DNA of 64,000 nt, from the NCBI RefSeq assembly GCF_008386575.1, contig NZ_VUOA01000022.1:89584-153583 (forward strand), read 5' to 3'. The stretch comes from Salinarimonas soli. Its GTDB lineage: Bacteria > Pseudomonadota > Alphaproteobacteria > Rhizobiales > Beijerinckiaceae. A model generated the notes under the pieces. It had not been told where the DNA came from. It saw only the letters and a list, made by a program, of their open reading frames with translations, and made no database searches. Shown here one piece after another: positions 35,218 to 44,036 of this stretch (its first letter is position 1; every line of letters begins with the position of its first letter). The translations under genes were made by a program, and so were the position numbers.

Positions 35218-36297
35218 TTACTTCTTGCCCTCGCGCTCCAGGCTGCACGTCTTCGCCGTGCAGGTGAGCGCGGTCTTGCCTGAGCCGCCCTGGCGTGTCT
35301 TCGCCACGAGGGTGACGCCCTGGGTCGAGCCCGTCGTCGTCACGTTGGGCTTGTCCGTCTCCGGGCGCGCGGGCTTTGCGGCCGTCCTCGTGGCGGGCTT
35401 CGGGGCCGCCTTCTCGGCCGGCTTGGCGGCGGCCACGAGCTTGGCCGGGCGGCGCGGCGGGGGCGGGTGGCTCACGGCCGCTGCCACGGGCGCGACGGGT
35501 GCAGGCTTGATCTCCGGCGTCGGCTCGGGCCTCGCCTCCGCCGCGGGAGGAGCTTCGGCGACGGTCTTGGGCCCGGGGGCCGGTTCGGCGCCCGTGTCGC
35601 GCGGGCCGGGACGGGCAGGCGGCGGCGGGTGATCGATCGCCGCCACGGCCGGCGCCTCGGTGGGGGCCGCGATCTCCGCGACCGGCTTGGCGTCGGGCTT
35701 CGGGGCGTCCGCCGTCTTCGGGTCGGCGGCCCGGCGCGCCTGGGCGACGAGGGCGGGCTGCTCGGCGAGCGGCGAGTTCATCGCCGCGAGCGTGGTGCCC
35801 AGGCGCGCGCAGGCGCCGGGAAAGCGGGCGGCGCGCTCCTCGCCGTAATGGCTGCGATATTTCACGAGCGTCCGGCAGACGTCGCCCTCGGCGATGCGCC
35901 AGGCCTGCGCCAGGTGCGCGACGCCGTAGCTCACGTTCAGGGCCGGATCGAACAATTCCGCCTGGTCGCCGCGAAAGCCGAGCATCATCGCCGTGGCGAG
36001 CCGCACCTGCATCAGGCCGATCTCGCCCATGGGGCCGGCCCGGGTCGGGTCGCCCTCGCTTTCCAGCATCATCACGGCCTGCGCGAGGTCGGGGGGCACG
36101 CCGAGCCGCTCGGCCTGGCGGCGCACGAGGGCGATGGAGCGGCCGAGCCGGTGCGGCCCGCGGGGCTGCACCGCGTCGCGGGCGGGCGCTGCGCCCTCGG
36201 GCTGCGGGGCGGGATCGAGGGCCCAGGCGCTCGCGGTGCCGCCTGAGGCGAGCGCGGCCGCGAGGACCAGCCGGGCGAGGGGTCGGATCAGGAACAA
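35218..36297 (-). CDS. Exported lytic transglycosylase with a long Pro/Ala-rich tail
   Basis: 359 residues from the chosen TTG start. A signal peptide (LARLVLAAALASGGTASAWA) leads into an SLT domain with the catalytic glutamate in AVMMLESEGDPTRAGPMGEIGLMQVRLATA and the usual SYGVAHLAQAW helix. After about residue 180 the protein is low-complexity (Pro, Ala, Lys), ending in a small CTAKTCSLE motif. It cleaves peptidoglycan in the periplasm. TTG 36297 has GGGAGA five bases before it; the only ATG (36405) would overlap the upstream gene and bury the signal peptide 40 residues in. Confidence 0.82.
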   Translation of the reverse strand: MFLIRPLARLVLAAALASGGTASAWALDPAPQPEGAAPARDAVQPRGPHRLGRSIALVRRQAERLGVPPDLAQAVMMLESEGDPTRAGPMGEIGLMQVRLATAMMLGFRGDQAELFDPALNVSYGVAHLAQAWRIAEGDVCRTLVKYRSHYGEERAARFPGACARLGTTLAAMNSPLAEQPALVAQARRAADPKTADAPKPDAKPVAEIAAPTEAPAVAAIDHPPPPARPGPRDTGAEPAPGPKTVAEAPPAAEARPEPTPEIKPAPVAPVAAAVSHPPPPRRPAKLVAAAKPAEKAAPKPATRTAAKPARPETDKPNVTTTGSTQGVTLVAKTRQGGSGKTALTCTAKTCSLEREGKK

Positions 36298-36349
36298 GGC
36301 TGTCTCCCGGTCGAGAGCCCCTCGCCGACGGCGTCCCTCGCCCGAGCCG

Positions 36350-36649
36350 TCATGCGGCTTGAGCGTCGCCGTCGGGGAGGCCCGAACGCTTGTTGTGATA
36401 GGCAATGCCCAGACGCGCCCTCGCGTTGCGTACGGGCTCGGCCGTGCGCTCCAGCTTGAAGGCCTCGATCTCCTGGGACAGCCGCTCGATCCGGCCGATC
36501 AGGTCCGCCGCCGCGATGATCGCCGCGCCGGGCTGGTCCGCCGCCGTCGTGAGGGCAGGATGGGTCAAGGCTTGGGTTTCCTCGGGGGTCCACGTCATGG
36601 CGTCGTTAACCACATCAATGAGAGGAGGAATGCGGCGACGGAAGGGCAT
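36350..36649 (-). CDS. Small hypothetical protein
   Basis: Up to 99 residues from ATG 36649; GTG 36679 or ATG 36598 are possible too and no ribosome site decides. The central part (AADQPGAAIIAAADLIGRIERLSQEIEAFKLERTAEPVRNARARLGIAYHNKR, given here only as landmark residues 40-90 region) looks like an amphipathic helical segment. It lies just upstream of the lytic transglycosylase on the same strand. No domain recognised. Confidence 0.45.
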   Translation of the reverse strand: MPFRRRIPPLIDVVNDAMTWTPEETQALTHPALTTAADQPGAAIIAAADLIGRIERLSQEIEAFKLERTAEPVRNARARLGIAYHNKRSGLPDGDAQAA

Positions 36650-36830
36650 GGTCCGGGCGTCGGCGTGATCCCGGGCCACCCCCGCAATCGTCCGGATCGC
36701 GGCGCGACCCGCTTAGACGGTCGCGCCGCAGGGTTAACGAATGGTTAACGCCGGCCCGGCGTCCTCATGCGGCTTGGCATCGGCGTCCGGCCGTGTTCAA
36801 GTTGCCTTAAGTTAAGCGTCGGGAGTTCCC

Positions 36831-37772
36831 ATGCGTCTGCCATCCACGTCACGCCGTCGGGCCCTCGCCCTGATTCTGGGCCTCGTCGCGGGCCTCCCGG
36901 GCATAGGTCCGGCTCTCGCGCAGGGCGCCGCCCCCGAACGCGTGCGGGTCGCCTCGAAGATCGACACCGAGGGGGCGCTCCTCGGCAACATGATCGTCCT
37001 CGTCCTCGAGAATCTCGGCATCCCGGTCGAGAACCGGGTCTCGCTGGGGCCCACCAAGATCGTGCGCACGGCCCTCGTGTCCGGCGAGATCGACGTCTAC
37101 CCCGAATATACGGGCAACGGCGCCTTCTTCTTCGACCGCGAGGCCGACCCCGTCTGGAAGGGCGCGCAATCCGCCTACGACACGGTCAAGCGCCTCGACG
37201 CGGAGGCCAACAAGCTCGTCTGGCTCGACCGCGCGCCCGCCAACAACACCTGGCTCGTCGCCGTGCGGGCCGACGCCGCCAAGCGCGCGAACCTCAAGAC
37301 CATGGAGGACTTCGCCAAGGCGGCGGGCTCGATGCGGCTTGCCGCCTCCGCCGAGTTCGTGGAGAGCGCTGCGGCGCTGCCCTCCTTCGAGAAGGCCTAC
37401 GGCTTCACCATGCCCCGCGACCGGATCGTGGTCCTGCCGGGCGGCGACACCTCGGTCACGATGCGGGCCGCCGCGCAGGGGATCGGCGGCGTCGACAGCG
37501 CCATGGTCTACGGCACGGACGGCGCCATCGCGGCCCTCGACCTCGTGGTGATGACGGACACCAAGGGCGCGCAGATCGTCTACGAGCCCGCGCCCGTGGT
37601 GCGCGCCGCCGTCCTCGAGCGCCATCCCGCCATGGGGCCCGCGCTCTCGCGGGTGTTCGGTTCCCTCGATCTGCGGACCCTCCAGGAATTGAACGCCAAG
37701 ATCGCCGTCGAGGGCCGCCCGGCCCGCGACGTCGCGGGCGCCTACCTGCGCGACAAGGGCCTGCTGCGCTGA
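36831..37772 (+). CDS. yehZ: Osmoprotectant ABC importer binding protein (YehZ/OsmF type)
   Basis: 313 residues. Twin-arginine-containing or Sec-type signal (TSRRRALALILGLVAGLPGIG..ALA), then an OpuAC/ProX-type ligand-binding domain (ASKIDTEGALLGNMIVLVLE... ; VYPEYTGNGAFFF is a hallmark). Periplasmic receptor for betaine-like compounds. It is the first gene of an operon in the order yehZ-yehY-yehX-yehW, as in E. coli, with member lengths 313/398/308/246 against 305/385/308/243. Confidence 0.9.
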   Translation: MRLPSTSRRRALALILGLVAGLPGIGPALAQGAAPERVRVASKIDTEGALLGNMIVLVLENLGIPVENRVSLGPTKIVRTALVSGEIDVYPEYTGNGAFFFDREADPVWKGAQSAYDTVKRLDAEANKLVWLDRAPANNTWLVAVRADAAKRANLKTMEDFAKAAGSMRLAASAEFVESAAALPSFEKAYGFTMPRDRIVVLPGGDTSVTMRAAAQGIGGVDSAMVYGTDGAIAALDLVVMTDTKGAQIVYEPAPVVRAAVLERHPAMGPALSRVFGSLDLRTLQELNAKIAVEGRPARDVAGAYLRDKGLLR

Positions 37773-38965
37773 GCCGGATCCGGGGGATTGCGGCGGGGGC
37801 CGAGGGCGGCGCCCAAGTCGTCGCGGGCGCCCTGCGGGCGGCCGCCGTCGCGCTCGCCGTCGGATCGCTCCTGGGCGGCGCCTGGCTCGACATCGCGCCA
37901 AACCGCCTCCTGCCCGGGCGGCCCGCCCTGGCCGTCGACCTCCTGGGCGCGTGGGCCTTCCTCCCCGTCGCTCTCGCCGCCGCTGCGGCGCTCCTCGCCG
38001 GGCGACGCGGGGCGTGGCGCTGGCTTGCCCTGGCGCTTGCAGGCGCGGCCCTGCTCGCGGCCGCGTGGCTCACGGGATCCGCCGCCGCGGGCGCGCTGGC
38101 GGGGCGCGGGCCCGCGGCCCGCGCCATGCTCGGCGCGGGCTTCTGGGGCGCGGCCTCGGGGCTCCTCCTGCTGGCGCTCGCGATCGCGGCCGAGATCCCG
38201 TCCCGGCGCGCGGCGCCGCTGATCGGGGCCGCCCTCGCGATCGGCCTCGTGACGCTCGGCCTGTCGGGCGCCCTCGACGCGCTCTCGCCCGTGGTCGAGG
38301 CGCGGGCCCGGGGCGACCGGATCGCCGTGGCCCTCGTCGAGCACCTGCGCCTCGCGGGGACGGCGCTCCTCCTGGCGCTCGGGCTGGCCGTGCCCCTCGC
38401 CTGGGCGGCCTTCCGCTCGCGGGCGGCGGCCCAGGCGGCCGACGCGGCCCTCGGGCTCGTCCAGGTGGTACCGGCCATCGCGCTCTTCGCGCTGCTCATC
38501 CCGCTTCTTTCGCTCGTGCTCGGCGCCGTCCCGGCCCTGCGCGGCCTCGGGCTGAGCGCGCTCGGCGCCACGCCCGCCCTCGTCGGGGTGGCCCTCTACG
38601 CGGCCCTGCCCCTGTTCCGGGCCCTGCTCGCGGGGCTCACCCAGACCGATCCGGCCGCCGTCGACGCGGCGCGCGCGATGGGCATGAGCGAGGCCCGCAT
38701 CGTGGCCGAGATCCGCCTGCCGCTGGGCCTGCCCCTGTTCTTCGGCGGCCTGCGGGTGGCCGCCGTCCAGACCATCGGCCTCGTGACCCTCGGCGGGCTC
38801 GTCGGCGCGGGCGGGCTCGGCGCCGTGGTGTTCGAGGCGATGTCCCAGTTCGCCCCCGACCTCATCCTCGTCGCGGCGGCGCCCGTGGTGGCGCTTGCCA
38901 TGGCGGCGGACGGAGCCCTGCTCGGCCTGGAGCGCCTCGTGCGCCGCCTGGAGGGGCTCGCGTGA
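37769..38965 (+). CDS. yehY: Osmoprotectant ABC permease (YehY type), apparent CTG start
   Basis: 398 residues if read from CTG 37769, which overlaps the yehZ stop as CTGA. From there to ATG 38128 there is no ATG, GTG or TTG in frame, yet the translation contains several membrane helices (for example VALAVGSLLGGAWLDIA and LLGAWAFLPVALAAAAALL) expected in the N-terminal half of YehY. The C-terminal half is a standard permease with EAA loop AARAMGMSEARIVAEIRLPL. The next two genes use GTGA overlaps, so a CTGA coupling fits. AAGGGCC precedes the CTG. An ATT at +7 codons is a less likely start. Confidence 0.85.
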   Translation: MSRIRGIAAGAEGGAQVVAGALRAAAVALAVGSLLGGAWLDIAPNRLLPGRPALAVDLLGAWAFLPVALAAAAALLAGRRGAWRWLALALAGAALLAAAWLTGSAAAGALAGRGPAARAMLGAGFWGAASGLLLLALAIAAEIPSRRAAPLIGAALAIGLVTLGLSGALDALSPVVEARARGDRIAVALVEHLRLAGTALLLALGLAVPLAWAAFRSRAAAQAADAALGLVQVVPAIALFALLIPLLSLVLGAVPALRGLGLSALGATPALVGVALYAALPLFRALLAGLTQTDPAAVDAARAMGMSEARIVAEIRLPLGLPLFFGGLRVAAVQTIGLVTLGGLVGAGGLGAVVFEAMSQFAPDLILVAAAPVVALAMAADGALLGLERLVRRLEGLA

Positions 38966-39888
38966 TCGCCTTCGACGGCATCAGCGTCCGCTTCGGCGGC
39001 GCCACCGCCCTCGACGGCGTCACGGAGGAGGTGGCGGAGGGCGAGCTGTGCGTGCTGGTCGGCCCCTCGGGATCGGGCAAGTCTACCCTGCTGCGCCTCG
39101 TCAACCGGCTCGTCGAGCCGACCGAGGGCGCCGTGCGGGTGCGGGGCGTCGACGTGCGGGCGGTGGAGGCCGCGCGCCTGCGCCGCTCCATCGGCTACGT
39201 CATCCAGTCGGTGGGGCTCTTCCCCCACCGCACGGTCGCCCGCAACGTCGCGACGGTGCCCCGGCTCCTGGGCTGGCCCGAGGCGCGCATCGAGGCGCGG
39301 GTGCGCGAGATGCTGGCCCTCGTGCGCCTCGACCCGGCGGAATTCGCGAGCCGGCGCCCGCGCGAGCTCTCCGGCGGCCAGGCCCAGCGCGTCGGCATCG
39401 CCCGCGCGCTCGCCGCCGACCCGGACATCCTGCTCATGGACGAGCCCTTCGGGGCCGTCGACCCCATCGCCCGGCGCGACCTGCGCGCCGAGCTGCGGCG
39501 CATCCATGCCGCCACCGGCAAGACGATCCTACTCGTCACCCACGATCCCGGCGAGGCGATCGAGCTTGCAAGCCGCCTCGTGGTGCTGCGCGACGGGCGC
39601 GTCGTGGCCTCGGGAGGCCCCTCCGAGGTGCTGGGAGGAGGCGGCGCCTTCGTGCGGGCCCTGCTCGGGGGCGACGCGGCGCTTCGCGCCTTGAGCCTTG
39701 TCCCGGCCCGCCGGCTCGCCGAGCCCGATCCCGCCCCCGACGCGCCCGCCCTCGCGGCCGACGCCACCCTCCAGGACGCCCTGAGCCTCATGATCGAGAG
39801 CCGCCGCACGCGGGTGCGCCTCCCTGCGGCGGAGAGCGGGGCGGAGGCGTCCTTGTCGCTCGCGCGCCTCGTGGAGCGCCGCCCGTGA
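38962..39888 (+). CDS. yehX: Osmoprotectant ABC ATPase (YehX type)
   Basis: 308 residues from GTG 38962 (GTGA overlap with yehY). Walker A GPSGSGKST at 34-42, signature LSGGQAQR near 140, Walker B ILLMDEPFGAVD. The last ~60 residues after the nucleotide-binding domain are a divergent tail in the place where many betaine ATPases have CBS regulatory domains. Energises the YehY/YehW permease pair. Confidence 0.93.
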   Translation: MIAFDGISVRFGGATALDGVTEEVAEGELCVLVGPSGSGKSTLLRLVNRLVEPTEGAVRVRGVDVRAVEAARLRRSIGYVIQSVGLFPHRTVARNVATVPRLLGWPEARIEARVREMLALVRLDPAEFASRRPRELSGGQAQRVGIARALAADPDILLMDEPFGAVDPIARRDLRAELRRIHAATGKTILLVTHDPGEAIELASRLVVLRDGRVVASGGPSEVLGGGGAFVRALLGGDAALRALSLVPARRLAEPDPAPDAPALAADATLQDALSLMIESRRTRVRLPAAESGAEASLSLARLVERRP

Positions 39889-40625
39889 CGCGCTTCCAGG
39901 CCGCGCGCGGGCCGTTGGCTCTCGCCCTCGCCCTGGGGCTCCTCGCCCATCCGGGCGTCGCCGGCACCCTGTGGGGGGCGCTCGGCCAGGGGCGCGTCGT
40001 GCCGGTCCCGGCCGCGCGGCTCGCGGCTCTGGCGGGCCAGCACGCCCTCGTGGCGGGGCTTGGCGTGCTGGGGGCCGCCGTGCTCGGGATCGGGCTCGGC
40101 CTCGTCGTGACCCGGCCGGCCGGGCGGCCCCTGCGTCGCCTCGTCGAGACCGTCGGGGCGGGCCTGCAGGCGATCCCGCCGGTCGTGGTGGTGGCGCTCG
40201 CCTTCCCGGCGCTCGGCTTCGGCCTCGCCCCGACGGCGCTGGCGCTCGTCGCCTATGCGGTCCTGCCCATCCTGCGCGCGACGATGGACGCCCTCGACAC
40301 CGTGCCGCAGGACCTGCGCGAGGCGGCGCGGGCCATGGGCCTCACGCCCCTTCAGCGCCTGCGCGAGGTCGACCTGCCCCTTGCCGCGCCCGTGGTGGCC
40401 GGCGCCGTGCGCACCGCCGCCGTGCTCGCGGTCGCCACCGCCGCGGTGGGTGCGCTCGCCGGGGCCGCGACGCTCGGCACGCCCATCGTCATCGGCCTCC
40501 AGACCCAGAACACGCTCTCTGTCCTCCAGGGGGCCGCCGCGACGGCCTCGCTCGCCTTCCTGGCCGAGGGAGGCCTGGTCCTCGCGCTGGGCGCCCCGGC
40601 GCGCGCCGCCCGCGCGACGGCCTGA
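39885..40625 (+). CDS. yehW: Osmoprotectant ABC permease (YehW type)
   Basis: 246 residues from GTG 39885 (GTGA overlap with yehX). Five to six helices with the permease loop EAARAMGLTPLQRLREVDLPL. Second membrane subunit of the importer. Intact in length; last gene of the operon, with 74 bases before the TerB gene. Confidence 0.92.
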   Translation: MTRFQAARGPLALALALGLLAHPGVAGTLWGALGQGRVVPVPAARLAALAGQHALVAGLGVLGAAVLGIGLGLVVTRPAGRPLRRLVETVGAGLQAIPPVVVVALAFPALGFGLAPTALALVAYAVLPILRATMDALDTVPQDLREAARAMGLTPLQRLREVDLPLAAPVVAGAVRTAAVLAVATAAVGALAGAATLGTPIVIGLQTQNTLSVLQGAAATASLAFLAEGGLVLALGAPARAARATA

Positions 40626-40699
40626 CCGGGCGCCCGCACCGCGCCCTTGCATGCGGCGGGCGCTTGCGCGACCATGTGGCCCCGCCGATCGCCCGACCG

Positions 40700-41155
40700 A
40701 TGTCCCTCCTCACCCGTCTCACCCGCCTCTTCGCCGCCCGCCGCGAGGGCGTCCCGGCCTCGCCCCAGGTCACGGAGCGCCTGGCCGTGGCGGCGCTCCT
40801 CGTCCATGTGGCGCGCGTCGACGGCCGGGTGAGCGAGGCCGAGCGAACCCGCCTCACGGCGATCCTGGCCCGCCGCTTCGGCGCCGATCTCGACGAGGCG
40901 GGCCGGCTCGTGGAGGAGGCGGGCGAGCTCGATCATCAAAGCGGGGACGTGGACGCCCTCGTCGATCTCCTGGGCCATGGGACCGACGACGCGGAGCGCC
41001 GGCGCATCCTTGCCCTCGCCCACGAGATCGCGGCCTCCGACGGCATCCTGCACGAGTTCGAGGACGGGCTCCTGTGGCGCCTCGGCCGGGCCCTGGGCCT
41101 CGACGAGGCGGCGCTGGCGCAAGCGCGGGACGCGGCCTCGCGCGCCGCCCCATGA
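40700..41155 (+). CDS. TerB-like tellurite-resistance domain protein
   Basis: 151 residues, all-helical. The acidic loop pairs VARVDGRVSEAERTRL (near 35-50) and IAASDGILHEFEDGLL (near 110-125) are the two metal-binding signatures of the TerB/DjlA-like fold. Cytoplasmic; role in stress or membrane-associated processes is not defined. Coupled to the amidotransferase gene by an ATGA overlap. Confidence 0.85.
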   Translation: MSLLTRLTRLFAARREGVPASPQVTERLAVAALLVHVARVDGRVSEAERTRLTAILARRFGADLDEAGRLVEEAGELDHQSGDVDALVDLLGHGTDDAERRRILALAHEIAASDGILHEFEDGLLWRLGRALGLDEAALAQARDAASRAAP

Positions 41156-41922
41156 CCCGGCGTCCGCCCACCCGCCGCCCGGTCCTCATCGTCCTCCATC
41201 AGGAGACGTCGACCCCCGGCCGCGTCGGGCGCCTCCTCCTGGAGCGCGGCTACCCCCTCGACATCCGACGCCCGCGCTTCGGCGACCCCCTGCCCGAGAC
41301 GCTCGCGGGGCACGCCGGCGCAATGATCTTCGGCGGTCCCATGAGCGCCAACGATCCCGACGACTTCCTGCGCCAGGAGACCGATTGGGTCGGGACGGTG
41401 CTGCGCGAGGAGAAGCCGTTCCTCGGCCTGTGCCTCGGCGCCCAGATGCTCGCCCGGCATCTCGGGGCGCGGGTCTACGCCCACCCGGAAGGCCGCGCCG
41501 AGATCGGCTATTACCCCCTCGTCCCGACGCCCGAGGGCGAGGCCATGGCGCGGGACCTCGGCACGCCCTGGCCGAGCCACGTCTATCACTGGCACCGGGA
41601 GGGCTTCGACGCGCCGCCCGGCGCCACGACGCTCGCGGTGGGCGACGATTTTCCCGTCCAGGCGATCCGGGTCGGGGCGCGGGCCTATGGCTTCCAGTTC
41701 CATCCGGAGGTGACCCACGCCATGGTCTGCCGCTGGACCGTGCGGGCGCACGAGCGCCTGAGCCTGCCGGGGGCGCAGGCCCGCCACGAGCATCTCGAGC
41801 GCCGCCTCATGCACGACCCGTGCGTCGCCGCCTGGCTCGACGCCTTCCTCGACCATTGGCTCGGCGAGCCCCGCGTCCCCCGTCGCACGAAACCCCGCCG
41901 GAGCCCATCGCTCCGAGCGTGA
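41152..41922 (+). CDS. Class I glutamine amidotransferase-like protein
   Basis: 256 residues. Nucleophile Cys94 in GLCLGAQ, with His184 and Glu186 in FQFHPEV, form the class I triad, and an oxyanion turn is seen at FGGPMS. It resembles stand-alone GMP-synthase-type amidotransferases, several of which act as peptidases or glutamine hydrolases with unknown partners. The C-terminus ends in a basic tail. Coupled to the TerB gene. Confidence 0.9.
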   Translation: MTRRPPTRRPVLIVLHQETSTPGRVGRLLLERGYPLDIRRPRFGDPLPETLAGHAGAMIFGGPMSANDPDDFLRQETDWVGTVLREEKPFLGLCLGAQMLARHLGARVYAHPEGRAEIGYYPLVPTPEGEAMARDLGTPWPSHVYHWHREGFDAPPGATTLAVGDDFPVQAIRVGARAYGFQFHPEVTHAMVCRWTVRAHERLSLPGAQARHEHLERRLMHDPCVAAWLDAFLDHWLGEPRVPRRTKPRRSPSLRA

Positions 41923-42145
41923 CGCCGTCGTGGGATCGCAGGTTTCGGGGCGACGCCCCGTGAGCGCGGGGGGCCGTGCGGGGCGACACGCCGCATGTCC
42001 GGCCGTCGGAACTTTCGAAATCGGGGTGATTTACCTCAGTGGTACCAGTTCACGACGCGGCCCGGCTCGCGTCGGCCGGTGCCCTTGCCCGTTGCATGCG
42101 CAGGGCCGTCCCGCTCGCGGGCGGCGCGCCTGAGGAGGCTACGAG

Positions 42146-42439
42146 ATGTCGCTGACCGGTCGCTTCACGTTCCGCCGGACCTGGATGGGTCGGATCGTTC
42201 TCCAGGTGGAGGAGGAGGTGAAGGGCTGGTCCCTGTCGAGCCAGGCCCGCAAGCGCCGCTGGCGCGACGCCACCATGGTGGACCTCGCCCAGCCCGAGAT
42301 GCGCGCCCTCATCGACCTGCGGCACCGGCCGCAATTCATGACGCAGAGCTACTACCCGGCTGCCGAGCCGCGCCATGCGGAGGCCGACCCGATCGTGAGC
42401 GTGCGGCTCTATGACGAGCCCGCGAACCGGGCGCGCTGA
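42146..42439 (+). CDS. Small hypothetical protein
   Basis: 97 residues, basic, mixed alpha/beta in appearance with a Trp-rich N-terminal half (FTFRRTWMGRIVLQVEEEVKGW). GAGGAGGCTACGAG precedes the ATG, a good ribosome site. No domain recognised. The 223-base gap upstream contains GGAAC at 42008 but no matching CGTT, so I do not call a stress promoter. Confidence 0.65.
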   Translation: MSLTGRFTFRRTWMGRIVLQVEEEVKGWSLSSQARKRRWRDATMVDLAQPEMRALIDLRHRPQFMTQSYYPAAEPRHAEADPIVSVRLYDEPANRAR

Positions 42440-42456
42440 GGCGGAAGGCCCGCCGG

Positions 42457-43065
42457 TCAGCTGTTGCGGGCGATGATCTGCTGCACGATGCGGTCGCGGG
42501 CCGCCACGGGCAGCTCCAGCCCCGTGACCGTCCACGTGAAGCCCGACAGCTGCATCTCCAGGCGAAAGCGCTCGGGCAGGGGGCGGCCCATCGGCAGGGC
42601 GATGAGGAAGGTCCGGAACCCCCGCCACTCCGAGGCGAAGAACAGGTCGCGCGCGTTCGCGAGGGTCAGCGCCCGGGAGACGTCGAGATCCTCGACCATG
42701 CCGCGCGCCTGGCCGCCGCCGTCGACCACGCCCCCGGGAAGCCGCCCCGTCGACATCATCTGCATCAGGGCGTCCGAGGTCAGGTAGGGGGCGAGCAGGG
42801 GATCGACGATCGCGGCGGCCGCGGCTGCCCCGAACTGCGACGTGGTGCTCTGGTCCTTCTGGGCCCCGCTCGCCCGCATGTAGGCGGCGCCGACCTGCCG
42901 GGCGAGCGAGGTGCGCAGCGCCCGCATGTCGATGCGCCGCTCCACGGCCGCCACCTCCCGCGACCTGACGCTGTCGGCGAGCGACAGGAGAGCCCCGAGC
43001 GGCGAGACGATGTAGACGAGCCAAAGGATGAACGCGCCGAGAACGACGCCGAAGATGGAGCGCAT
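42457..43065 (-). CDS. DUF2939 protein
   Basis: 202 residues. An N-terminal membrane anchor (GVVLGAFILWLVYIVSPLGALLSLADSV) and the DUF2939 pattern (VERRIDMRALRTSLARQVGAAYM; late DLFFASEWRGF..FLIALP) are visible. The bulk would face the periplasm. Function of the family is unknown. It follows the DUF1206 gene on the same strand by 48 bases and may share the stress promoter at 43991-44016. Confidence 0.8.
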   Translation of the reverse strand: MRSIFGVVLGAFILWLVYIVSPLGALLSLADSVRSREVAAVERRIDMRALRTSLARQVGAAYMRASGAQKDQSTTSQFGAAAAAAIVDPLLAPYLTSDALMQMMSTGRLPGGVVDGGGQARGMVEDLDVSRALTLANARDLFFASEWRGFRTFLIALPMGRPLPERFRLEMQLSGFTWTVTGLELPVAARDRIVQQIIARNS

Positions 43066-43113
43066 TCCCTCGTCATCGCGGGCAATTGTGGTGGCGGTGG
43101 GGCAAGGTCCGGC

Positions 43114-43965
43114 TCAGCGGCGCAGCGCGTCGATGCCCCTGTCGATGGCGCGCGCCGCGTCGCGGGCCTCGGGCGGGTCGATCCGGCGGTAGCGGGCCTG
43201 GACGAAGCCGAAGATGCCGAAGGCGAGGAGCCCCGCGGCCGTGAGGCCGAGCAGCGCCCAGCCATAGGGCTGGGTCTCGAGGGTTCTCAGCGCGCCGCCG
43301 AGGCCCTGCACCTCCCGCGAATTGCTGTGGAGCGCCGCCGCCACCACGAAGCCGCCGATGATCACGAACACGACGCCGCGCGCCGCGAAGCCCAGGCGCC
43401 CCATGGACTGCGCCCAGGGCCGCGCGTCGGCGGGCAGGGACAGTCGGTCGAGCACCTTTCCGCGCCACGCCTTCCAGAGCCAGACGAGCCCCGTCCCGGC
43501 AACCGCGACGCCGACGAGGCCTACGAGCCATTGCCCGAAGGGTTTGGTCATGAGCCAGGCCGTCCAGTCCCGCGCCGCCTGATCCTCGGGCCCGCCGCCC
43601 GACCCCCAGCCCAGGGCGAGGCTCAGCGCCGAAAGGGCGAGACCCGCGTTGATCGCCCCGCCGAGCCCCTGCCCGGCGCGCACCGCGAGGCCCTTGGCGG
43701 AGGTGCCGTGCCGGTCGGCGTCCAACAGGGCCGCGATGGCCTGCCAGGCGGCGAAGCAGGCGAGGCCCAAGGCCACGGCGCCGAGCAGCGCGCGGCCGAA
43801 GGGCTGGTCGAGGAGGGAGCGCAGCGCGTTGCGGCTGCCCCCGGTCTGCCCGCCCGCCCCGAAGGCGGCGAGGAGGGCAAGGCCGCCGACGAGGCAATAG
43901 ACCACGCCGCGGGCTCCGAACCCGAGGCGGGCGGCGATCTCCAGGGCGGATCCTCGACGGGGCAA
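43114..43965 (-). CDS. DUF1206 membrane protein (start revised to TTG 43965)
   Basis: About 283 residues and six membrane helices arranged as three repeats of the DUF1206 unit, each opening with a 'RLGF.ARGVVY.L.GG' type motif (first at the N-terminus, third as RLGFAARGVVFVIIGG). Function unknown. The frame is open to ATG 44007, but a perfect EcfG-type promoter at 43991-44016 would start transcripts near 43984, downstream of that ATG. TTG 43965, with GGGAGA five bases upstream and the family motif soon after, is the better start. Confidence 0.82.
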   Translation of the reverse strand: MPRRGSALEIAARLGFGARGVVYCLVGGLALLAAFGAGGQTGGSRNALRSLLDQPFGRALLGAVALGLACFAAWQAIAALLDADRHGTSAKGLAVRAGQGLGGAINAGLALSALSLALGWGSGGGPEDQAARDWTAWLMTKPFGQWLVGLVGVAVAGTGLVWLWKAWRGKVLDRLSLPADARPWAQSMGRLGFAARGVVFVIIGGFVVAAALHSNSREVQGLGGALRTLETQPYGWALLGLTAAGLLAFGIFGFVQARYRRIDPPEARDAARAIDRGIDALRR

Positions 43966-43990
43966 GCGCGTCTCCCAGATGGCCGATGCC

Positions 43991-44016
43991 AACGGGATTA
44001 CGGCCACGTTTGTTCC
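43991..44016 (-). promoter_or_regulatory. EcfG-type promoter of the DUF1206 gene
   Basis: Minus strand: GGAAC (44016-44012), 17 bases, CGTT (43994-43991). Predicted transcript start is near 43984, giving a ~20-base leader with GGGAGA ahead of the TTG at 43965. Confidence 0.65.
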
Positions 44017-44036
44017 GGGACCGCCCCCGGCCCCGG

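Noticed and set aside
42008-42040. GGAAC upstream of the small gene at 42146
   Set aside because: No CGTT at 16 or 17 bases; the bases there are ATTT or GATT.
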